A stretch of 21,638 bases of DNA, taken from positions 1 to 21,638 of IMG/VR virus record IMGVR_UViG_3300042691_010165; one strand, given 5' to 3'. The translations under genes and the position numbers were made by a program. The DNA comes from a virus. The notes under the pieces are model-generated. The model made no database searches. It had not been told where the DNA came from and saw only the letters and a list, made by a program, of their open reading frames with translations. Shown here in pieces: positions 7,792 through 13,507 of this stretch. Position 1 is the stretch's first letter. The number at the start of each line of letters is the position of its first letter.

Positions 7792-8390
7792 CACTGCACC
7801 TGTGAAGCTATAAAGATCGCGGATGGTATTGCCGGCGCTGCATAAGGCGACACTTGAGGAGCATCATAACGAAGACTTATTGTTGCGCTATTTGCTGCAA
7901 CGATATACTGCAAATAGTCTCCTGGGGCAGCACTGAACAATGTGTTCAATTCAAAGATTGTGGTGCCGCCATCTGCTGCTTTTGGCACCGAAATGATTGA
8001 ACCAGAAGCCGCTATATCAGTTCCGTTCTTACGCTGCCATATACGCAGGGTATGGTCGCTGGCGTCAGAATTGTCGATTTGCAAGTTAATGCTGACCTCA
8101 TAAAGGCCTGTATTTGCAAAAGTGACCTGAGTCGGATTACCGCCTCCGTCGTTAGCTACGCTGATGTCGTTTGAAACGTCAGTGGTGCCGAGCTTTACTG
8201 CAGTCGGCGTGTTAAGGACTAACGTCTGATCAACCAGGCTATAGGCTTGCAAGTAGGCATTGTCTAGGACATACTGCTTGATCTGGGAAGCCGTGATCTT
8301 GACAGATGAGGCGGTTTGCACCGACTCAAACAGCTCTGTCCCGATTAGCGTCGTGCCAGATGATAGGTCTGTGATCTTGACGTTTGCCAT
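7791..8390 (-). CDS. Virion protein with fibre-like anchor and C1q/TNF-like beta domain
   Basis: This 199-residue protein begins MANVKITDLSSGTTLIGTEL with SSVKITASQIKQYV shortly after, an anchor pattern resembling the start of the large fibre (TRITDLPVAPNPT). From about residue 90 it has GLYEVSINLQIDNSDASDHT, then IWQRKNGTDIAASGS and PGDYLQYIVAANSATISLRY, which look like strands of a C1q/TNF-type jelly-roll used in phage fibres and head decorations. It is probably a short trimeric fibre or head/neck appendage. It starts six bases (including the stop) after the 94-residue gene. The fold call is by eye; the gene itself is secure. Confidence 0.8.
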   Translation of the reverse strand: MANVKITDLSSGTTLIGTELFESVQTASSVKITASQIKQYVLDNAYLQAYSLVDQTLVLNTPTAVKLGTTDVSNDISVANDGGGNPTQVTFANTGLYEVSINLQIDNSDASDHTLRIWQRKNGTDIAASGSIISVPKAADGGTTIFELNTLFSAAPGDYLQYIVAANSATISLRYDAPQVSPYAAPAIPSAIFIASQVQ

Positions 8391-8393
8391 GGC

Positions 8394-8678
8394 TTACCCG
8401 CAGAAAATTGTGACTGCTGCGTTTGTCGGCAACGTCACATGAATATCTGTTAGAAAACGAATTCCAGTGCCTGGGATCAAGTTTGCAAACGGGTTGTTTG
8501 TGTTTGCTGGAATGTTAATCTTTAACCTGATCGTCCCACTTGCTCCGCCGTCACGAAAAACGATTTCGCCTGCAGTTCCGCCTGACAATGCCTGGTAACC
8601 AGCAAGGTTAGTGGCCCCTGCGTAAATGGTTCCGGTTGCATCGGCATGTGCCGAAAATACATTAGCTAATGATGCCAT
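8394..8678 (-). CDS. Small beta-rich structural protein
   Basis: This 94-residue protein is rich in Ala, Gly, Thr and Ile and has no charged clusters. It contains AGYQALSGGTAGEIVFRDGG, then GTIRLKINIPANTNNPFANL and IRFLTDIHVTLPTNAAVTIF. The spacing of hydrophobic strands suggests a small beta-sandwich. I recall similar short proteins near the capsid or tail genes of uncultured aquatic phages, without a defined role. It is the first gene after the hairpin at 8701-8716 and has AGGAGACTGAATT as ribosome site, so its transcript must come by read-through or from an unseen promoter. A virion role is inferred from position. Confidence 0.8.
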   Translation of the reverse strand: MASLANVFSAHADATGTIYAGATNLAGYQALSGGTAGEIVFRDGGASGTIRLKINIPANTNNPFANLIPGTGIRFLTDIHVTLPTNAAVTIFCG

Positions 8679-8692
8679 AATTCAGTCTCCTA

Positions 8693-8716
8693 TTAAAGAC
8701 GGGGGCCGAAGCCCCC
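8693..8716 (-). terminator. Intrinsic terminator after 247-residue virion gene
   Basis: On the minus strand, GGGGGC, a TTCG tetraloop and GCCCCC form a six-pair GC stem, followed by GTCTTTAATA. The uridine run is short, so termination is likely partial. It lies seven bases past the stop of the 247-residue gene. Confidence 0.75.
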
Positions 8717-8723
8717 TGGTTAA

Positions 8724-9467
8724 TTAGGCCTGAGTTACGCCAAGAGCGCCAATGCGTGTGGCATTAGGACCAGCTGCAAGTGCAGGCAACAGGATACCCA
8801 TGACCAAACGACGTGTTCCGTTAGGAGCAGACGATGGAACATAAGTGCCACGAACGTCACCAGAAGTAGTCGTTGCAGTAGTAGTCACGGCAGCCACAAA
8901 GGTACCTGCGTCATCAGCAAGTGCACCAGCCCAACCTGAACGAGCAATGTAGCCTGCGTCAGTGATGCGAACAGGTGAACCCAAGATGTCAGTGGTGCCG
9001 ACAGCGATCGTGCCGCCGCAATCACCAGCAACAGCAACCTGAGTGATTTGGAAGAAAGCCTTCTTGCCGTTTACAGTGGTTGACTGGGTAGTACCAGTCT
9101 GAATCACTTCAGACATAGCTTCGCCATACACGTCAAGACCAGTCACGGTGATTGCTGTATCTGCAATGGTACCTGTACCAATGGTGATGCTAACAGCCCG
9201 TGGGCAGTCAAGTTGAATTGCAGTTATGCCTTCTGCGGTGGTCACGGAAGTCGTGCCTGTTCCTGCAGCCAAGGTTGCATTACCAGCTGCTGCATAAGAA
9301 GCGGCAACCGATACGTTATTGGTTTGTTTGGTCAAAGGTACCACGTCCCAGACGTAGATACGACCAAGAGGACCTACACCTTGAGACATAGGTGAAGGAT
9401 TACCTAGGTTCATGCCCATGTAAGTTACGGCAGTACCTAGAAACAGATCATCAGAATATTGAGGCAT
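8724..9467 (-). CDS. Virion protein next to major capsid gene
   Basis: This 247-residue protein is rich in Thr, Ala, Gly and Val. It has an N-terminal MPQYSDDLFLGTAVTYMGMN, a central beta-rich repeat-like region (TSVTTAEGITAIQLDCPRAV, then TIADTAITVTGLDVYGEAMS) and a C-terminal RLVMGILLPALAAGPNATRI. I recognise it as a type found beside the capsid gene in uncultured aquatic phages but cannot name its job; a head decoration or abundant head/tail surface protein is plausible. It is flanked by terminators on both sides, so it may be expressed as its own unit by read-through or from a promoter between 9468 and 9510. An AGGAGAAG ribosome site precedes the ATG. Confidence 0.85.
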   Translation of the reverse strand: MPQYSDDLFLGTAVTYMGMNLGNPSPMSQGVGPLGRIYVWDVVPLTKQTNNVSVAASYAAAGNATLAAGTGTTSVTTAEGITAIQLDCPRAVSITIGTGTIADTAITVTGLDVYGEAMSEVIQTGTTQSTTVNGKKAFFQITQVAVAGDCGGTIAVGTTDILGSPVRITDAGYIARSGWAGALADDAGTFVAAVTTTATTTSGDVRGTYVPSSAPNGTRRLVMGILLPALAAGPNATRIGALGVTQA

Positions 9468-9501
9468 TTTGTCTTCTCCTTGAAAAGCTTGACAAATTAA
9501 A

Positions 9502-9536
9502 TTAAAAATTGGGGATCTGGTTTTACCCAGACCCCC
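9502..9536 (-). terminator. Strong intrinsic terminator after major capsid gene
   Basis: On the minus strand, GGGGGTCTGG, loop GTAAAA and CCAGATCCCC make a ten-pair stem with one G-U wobble, followed directly by AATTTTTAA. It stands ten bases after the capsid stop codon, the place where T7 has its T-phi terminator after gene 10. Confidence 0.9.
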
Positions 9537-9545
9537 GCTTTAGGC

Positions 9546-10460
9546 TTACAGACCTGGGGTACCGTAAATAGTACGCCAGTCAGTCCAACCTGGGATATAA
9601 CGCTCGGTTGCTTTGTAGCGCATAGAGTCGGTTTCGAAATCACCTTCCATGCTCTTCTCAAGCTTACGACGCATCATCAACTGGAGACCAACTTTCGCGT
9701 CAGTCTGAACCCACCAAGCAGTGGTAGAGGTCAAACGAGACAAGTTAGCTTGGCCGCCATCAATCATACCCATCGAGTTGATCGGGTTGATGTCGTTGTT
9801 ACCAGTACCGGCACGCAGTACAGATTTCAACAGCACTTCACCTTGGAACACGTTAGATGGGCTCAACACCAACTTGGTAGGAGTCAAACGAATACGCTTA
9901 CCGTTGTTGTCAACAGCGTTGCGGATTTGAATGAGCATCTGCTCAAGAGATGTTTGCGACAAGTTAGCTGCAGTAGTCAACAAGTTGCTAGCATTACCAG
10001 AAGCGATCGGGTGAGCACTGTTTACGAGTGACACGCCATCACCACCGGCATAAGCGCCGTTGAACGCACGGTTAAGGATGTTAGCGCAAAGAGTTTCCTT
10101 AGTCTCGATCAGGGACTGTGCCAAGTGTTTGGCATAAGTCTGGCCGATAGAGATATGGTCGCCGTCTTCTACCAAGACCTTGGTCAATGCAAACGCAAGA
10201 CCGTAGACACGATAGACGTAGCGGGCATTAAACAGTACGCCACCAGATTGGTAGGTAACTGGCATGCCGTCAGGCAACTCAGGTGCTGCACCGAAACCGA
10301 AGAGAACAGGCTCTTCATGGTAGTTACGTGGGATACCTTGGCGCTCAGTGAATACTTGCTTCCATTCATCAGCGCGTTGGTTATAAAGACCGTCAAACTC
10401 TTCGTTTAGGATGGGCTCGACGATGGACCGAAAGTCCGTACTTCGCATTGGGACAGCCAT
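9546..10460 (-). CDS. Major capsid protein
   Basis: The 304-residue product has the layout of a HK97-fold major capsid protein. An N-terminal helix (STDFRSIVEPILNEEFDGLY) is followed by a region like the E-loop and P-domain (YVYRVYGLAFALTKVLVEDG), then DGVSLVNSAHPIASGNASNL, a helix TSLEQMLIQIRNAVDNNGKR, LTPTKLVLSPSNVFQGEVLL, and ending YIPGWTDWRTIYGTPGL. The SLVNSAHPI motif and length recall Mu gpT-like capsid proteins and those of many uncultured aquatic phages. No protease domain is fused or adjacent. It follows scaffold and decoration-like genes, has TAAGGAGG as ribosome site, and is followed at once by a strong terminator, fitting very high expression. The capsid call is secure; the exact family is less so. 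Confidence 0.9.
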   Translation of the reverse strand: MAVPMRSTDFRSIVEPILNEEFDGLYNQRADEWKQVFTERQGIPRNYHEEPVLFGFGAAPELPDGMPVTYQSGGVLFNARYVYRVYGLAFALTKVLVEDGDHISIGQTYAKHLAQSLIETKETLCANILNRAFNGAYAGGDGVSLVNSAHPIASGNASNLLTTAANLSQTSLEQMLIQIRNAVDNNGKRIRLTPTKLVLSPSNVFQGEVLLKSVLRAGTGNNDINPINSMGMIDGGQANLSRLTSTTAWWVQTDAKVGLQLMMRRKLEKSMEGDFETDSMRYKATERYIPGWTDWRTIYGTPGL

Positions 10461-10472
10461 GGTTTAGCCTCC

Positions 10473-11036
10473 TTAATAAGCGTTAATGGTTGCCACGTTC
10501 TGATGTTCAGAGATCTGAACTTGAACGATCGTGAATGCATCACCCCAGTTGTTATCAGGACCAGGTGTGATTCCGATAACACGCATTTGGGCTGTTGCGC
10601 CTGATGTAACTACCGAAGCAGTGTCCAACACAGCTTGGCTGATACCAACCACAGTAGAACCTGCGGTGATGCTGCCAAAGTTGAATTGGTTGCCAATGTT
10701 AGTCACGTTCAACGAACCATTTGCCTGGATCTGATAAACGATCGTAGGGTCAATGGTGATGTACGCAGTAACATCGGTTGCTGGGGTATTTGCCAAGAAC
10801 TTGTTAGATACACGACGACGGCCATCGCCATCCGTGAATTCAACACCTTGGAACGTGCCGACAAAAGGGTCGCCAACGGTTGCAGGTACGACCACGCCAT
10901 CTGTAGAAAGCTTGACGGGTTGATTCTGCAACAGCGTTACGGCGGCGTTATTTGCCAGCGTAAAGGCTGCTGGCCGAACGAAACCACTCGCGTGGTAGAT
11001 CGGCTGGAAGCCAAACGGAGCATTTGTACTAGACAT
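10473..11036 (-). CDS. Head decoration-like structural protein
   Basis: This 187-residue beta-rich protein starts MSSTNAPFGFQPIYHASGFV, a beginning I have seen in phage proteins encoded just upstream of the capsid gene. It continues with NNAAVTLLQNQPVKLSTDGV, GDPFVGTFQGVEFTDGDGRR and a second beta region with GITPGPDNNWGDAFTIVQVQ. A placement 12 bases upstream of the major capsid gene, and composition without helices, suggest a capsid decoration or stabilising protein. A minor capsid protein is the alternative. It is expressed with the capsid, which carries its own strong ribosome site. Confidence 0.75.
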   Translation of the reverse strand: MSSTNAPFGFQPIYHASGFVRPAAFTLANNAAVTLLQNQPVKLSTDGVVVPATVGDPFVGTFQGVEFTDGDGRRRVSNKFLANTPATDVTAYITIDPTIVYQIQANGSLNVTNIGNQFNFGSITAGSTVVGISQAVLDTASVVTSGATAQMRVIGITPGPDNNWGDAFTIVQVQISEHQNVATINAY

Positions 11037-11072
11037 GTTTGGTTTTCCTCATAAGAGAATGTTGGATACCAA

Positions 11073-11606
11073 TCACAGCTCCTCGAAAGAACCACGATTG
11101 GGGTTATTTCGCAATGCCGAAATTCCATCGCCCTCGATAATTTGGCCACCTGATGCCGCTGCGCTTTCTTTAATGCTGTCCAATACTGCAGTGAGCTTTT
11201 CGTCTTCACGTGCAGGAGCGTCATGATGCGCTTCATTCATGTATCGATGATATAAATTCATTGGCAGCTTAAAGGCAAGCATTTCGTTAACGCCAACAAA
11301 CCCCGTCCATTCACCTGTCTTAATAGTTACATATTCCCAGCCAGGTACGTCTTCGGGTTTAATGGGTTCGTACCCCAAGCGAATTCGCATCTGGATGGAA
11401 TCGCGGGGGTTAGTGGTCGTCAACCAGCATGTGTGATAGCCAGGGATCTGTGGAAGATCTGGCAGTGCGTCTTGGAAAAATTGCGAGCGGAACATCTCAA
11501 CACGATCATCGTCACTAATCGCACGGTTCTCAGTCACTGGTCTATCAGCAACTGCACGGGACTGGCGCGATACATCCGCTGTCTTTTTCAATCTTTCGTC
11601 GTTCAT
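11073..11606 (-). CDS. Conserved head-module protein of unknown function
   Basis: This 177-residue protein sits between scaffold and decoration-like genes. It starts at ATG 11606 because a strong AAAGGAG overlaps the scaffold stop seven bases upstream; the frame stays open farther but with no better site. Visible parts are a charged N-terminus (NDERLKKTADVSRQ), FFQDALPDLPQIPGYHTCWL, NPRDSIQMRIRLGYEPIKPE, VPGWEYVTIKTGEWTGFVGV, then an amphipathic helix with LYHRYMNEAHHDAPAREDEK. I recall homologues in the same place in aquatic phages but no function. No catalytic triad or zinc site is visible, so I do not call it a protease. An assembly or minor head role is inferred from position. Confidence 0.85.
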   Translation of the reverse strand: MNDERLKKTADVSRQSRAVADRPVTENRAISDDDRVEMFRSQFFQDALPDLPQIPGYHTCWLTTTNPRDSIQMRIRLGYEPIKPEDVPGWEYVTIKTGEWTGFVGVNEMLAFKLPMNLYHRYMNEAHHDAPAREDEKLTAVLDSIKESAAASGGQIIEGDGISALRNNPNRGSFEEL

Positions 11607-11619
11607 AGTCTCACTCCTT

Positions 11620-12609
11620 TCAGCGAGTTGAATTGTTTGAATTATCACGATCCCACTTAGCGTACTGTTTCAAGTAACGCTGACGTAAAACGGGATCTTC
11701 CCAGACTCCAGCATCAATCATGGCTTGCTTTCGTTCTGGGGATATGTACACTTGTTGGCGAGAAGACGGTGGCGTTTGGTCTCTTGTAGAACCAAGCATC
11801 GGGCCCTTGCGACCCTGGCGTGTGTTACCACTGTCATCATTACTCCCGCCTCCTTTTATATGCGGCAGGTGTTTGGCAACTCTATTGTCTAGCTCTTGCC
11901 AATACTCCTCTGATTTTGGATTATAGCCCTGTTCTACCAAAGATTGATCAATTGCTAACACAATTTTAGATTCTTCGGTTTTCGCATTCGGGTCATACCA
12001 CTTATTCCGGTCGATCCATTGCTTAGCGAAGTTAGTCACCTCAGGGTCTGGAGCATTAGGAGCTTGCTGGATTTGTTCAGCAACCTGAGCCTGTTTATGC
12101 TTCATGACCTGAAGCTGCTGCACTTGCTTCATGACCTCGTCACGGATTCTCAAGGCCTTGGCAGCATCTTCACCGTTACCGGCTTCAATCGCTTGGCCCA
12201 TGATCCGTTCAGCTGCCCTGACTTCAGCAATCTTCTCGTTTAGCCTAACGTCAAGATTTGAAAGAGAATTTTCGACGGTCGTCTTTTCAACCGCGTACAT
12301 CCGCTTCTCAAGATCTTCGTTTCGTTGTCTTAGGAAGTTAAGCTCGCGCTTATCTCGTTCGATAGCTTGTTTTCTGCGCTCTGCGCGGACTTGCTTCTCT
12401 TCACGACGTTTGCGGCGCAATTCCTCGCGGTCTTCATTGTCTTCCGACAACCGCGCGTCTTCACCACCCTCTTCGTCGTCCTCGTGGTCGTCCTTATCGT
12501 CCTCGGCCTTTGTCTCGACCGGTACGAACTCGACTTCCTTAGACTTGGCACCAGCTTCCTGGTCCTCGTCTTCTTCAATTAAGACGTTTTCGCCTTTATT
12601 TTCTGCCAT
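11620..12609 (-). CDS. Capsid scaffolding protein
   Basis: The 329-residue product has the usual shape of a scaffold. An acidic N-terminus (residues 1-60, DDKDDHEDDEEGGEDA) is followed by a long charged coiled-coil from about 60 to 185 (REELRRKRREEKQVRAERRK, then LNEKIAEVRAAERIMGQAIE). A conserved-looking stretch at 187-243 reads PDPEVTNFAKQWIDRNKWYD with YNPKSEEYWQELDNRVAKHL, followed by a flexible Gly/Ser region and a basic C-terminal helix that could contact the capsid protein. The WYDP ... NPKSEEYWxELDxR pattern is one I associate with phage scaffolds. It lies between portal and capsid, as expected. The Ser-rich antisense frame across it is a shadow of the acidic and arginine codons. Confidence 0.85.
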   Translation of the reverse strand: MAENKGENVLIEEDEDQEAGAKSKEVEFVPVETKAEDDKDDHEDDEEGGEDARLSEDNEDREELRRKRREEKQVRAERRKQAIERDKRELNFLRQRNEDLEKRMYAVEKTTVENSLSNLDVRLNEKIAEVRAAERIMGQAIEAGNGEDAAKALRIRDEVMKQVQQLQVMKHKQAQVAEQIQQAPNAPDPEVTNFAKQWIDRNKWYDPNAKTEESKIVLAIDQSLVEQGYNPKSEEYWQELDNRVAKHLPHIKGGGSNDDSGNTRQGRKGPMLGSTRDQTPPSSRQQVYISPERKQAMIDAGVWEDPVLRQRYLKQYAKWDRDNSNNSTR

Positions 12610-12628
12610 TGCCTGCTCCTTTCAGCAG

Positions 12629-13048
12629 TTAGATGAATGCCCTGATCGTGGTCGGATCTGCCGTAACCTTGCCGATAATGTCAAGGTCATTGAAAATCAC
12701 GAATTCGATCTCCTCGTCGCCGGACTTTACGGTCCAACGATCACCGCCGTATTTAGGGGTACGGACGAAGTCCCCAACGTTACACCATGAACCCTCTGGC
12801 CAGGACTCCATGTTGTTTCGATTCTTGTAAGCCAGCGGACCAATGGCGGCTACCTTAGCCACCTGGGTGTTACTAGCTTCTGTTTTACGTGCTTCTTCAG
12901 GCAGGTAAATACCGCCTTTAGTTTGGCTCTTGGCGCGACGAATTTGCACCATCACACGGCTGCCAAATGGAATAATGCCAGCATCAACCTCAGGAAATGC
13001 ATCCTCAGTTGAATCGTAGGCCATTGAAATTGGATTGTCTAGTAGCAT
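12629..13048 (-). CDS. groES: GroES-like co-chaperonin (Cpn10)
   Basis: Residues 24-128 follow the Cpn10 pattern. GIIPFGSRVMVQIRRAKSQT matches the first beta strands, GGIYLPEEA (45-53) the GroEL-binding mobile loop with hydrophobic tripeptide Ile-Tyr-Leu, and TQVAKVAAIGP the central strand. WCNVGDFVRTPKYGGDRWTV stands for the VGDxVlfxKYaG part, and FVIFNDLDIIGKV for the C-terminal EdDIlavi strand. Phage co-chaperonins such as T4 gp31 replace host GroES on the host GroEL to fold the capsid protein, and this gene lies directly upstream of the scaffold and close to the capsid. ATG 13048 has GGAG seven bases upstream and gives 139 residues, longer than the usual ~97 through an N-terminal tail and an insert near residues 73-86. 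The frame is open upstream of this ATG but without a better site. Confidence 0.88.
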   Translation of the reverse strand: MLLDNPISMAYDSTEDAFPEVDAGIIPFGSRVMVQIRRAKSQTKGGIYLPEEARKTEASNTQVAKVAAIGPLAYKNRNNMESWPEGSWCNVGDFVRTPKYGGDRWTVKSGDEEIEFVIFNDLDIIGKVTADPTTIRAFI

Positions 13049-13070
13049 TCGCTTCTCCGTATGCTGTTGG

Positions 13071-13271
13071 TTAAAGTTCAGAATCTCGTTTGTCTTGATC
13101 GCGCAAAAGCTGATCAATTAGCTGTTTGGCATAGTCAAGGCCTGCATATACACCTTGACGATAGCCGTATTCATAGCCAATGTCTTTTCCTTCTCCGGGC
13201 TTGTTAGCGGCAAGCTCATGCGCTAGCCGATCTTTTTCAGCCTGGATTTTTGCGAAGACTTTTTCAAGCAT
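13071..13271 (-). CDS. Small helical protein of unknown function
   Basis: This 66-residue protein begins MLEKVFAKIQAEKDRLAHEL and has GKDIGYEYGYRQGVYAGLDYAK, then a charged helix to the end (QLIDQLLRDQDKRDSEL). The GYxYGxxxGxYxGLxxAK pattern recurs in small proteins between portal and capsid genes of aquatic phages, as far as I recall, with no known function. Its ATG overlaps the preceding stop by one base (TAATG) and the ribosome site is weak, so translation is probably coupled. Short helices suggest a partner in assembly, but nothing in the sequence names one. Confidence 0.75.
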   Translation of the reverse strand: MLEKVFAKIQAEKDRLAHELAANKPGEGKDIGYEYGYRQGVYAGLDYAKQLIDQLLRDQDKRDSEL

Positions 13272-13498
13272 TACTTGCGGCCACCCATAACAGTAGAGAT
13301 CAGGTTAGGACCTCGACCGCGCTGGCTATTTGTACCGCCATTGCCTTCACCCTTGACTGTTTCAGTCTTCATCTTAGGTGTCGTCTTGTAGTCGGCATTG
13401 GGCATTGGGGCCATAGGTGAAGGATCACTGGAGATCTTCTTCGCCTTTGGATAACCTTTTCCCATGGCCATCAATTTGTGTAGCTTTATTGCTTCCAT
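13271..13498 (-). CDS. Small basic, Pro/Gly-rich protein of unknown function
   Basis: This 75-residue product starts MEAIKLHKLMAMGKGYPKAK and is low in hydrophobic residues after that (PSPMAPMPNADYKTTPKMKT, GNGGTNSQRGRGPNLISTVM, ending GGRK). It looks disordered and basic. It begins after a GGAGTTATC site nine bases from the portal stop and overlaps the next gene by one base. I do not recognise it. The real start could also be the second or third methionine (residues 10 or 12), but the ribosome site favours the first. Confidence 0.7.
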   Translation of the reverse strand: MEAIKLHKLMAMGKGYPKAKKISSDPSPMAPMPNADYKTTPKMKTETVKGEGNGGTNSQRGRGPNLISTVMGGRK

Positions 13499-13507
13499 GA
13501 TAACTCC

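Noticed and set aside
8221-8240. Second T7-like site at CTATAG near 8230
   Set aside because: It lies inside a coding region and matches only the six-base palindrome, not the GGGA start region.
12131-12790. Plus-strand Ser/Arg-rich open frame of 219 codons
   Set aside because: It is antisense to the acidic and charged scaffold gene; the serine runs come from GAx/AGx codons of the other strand.
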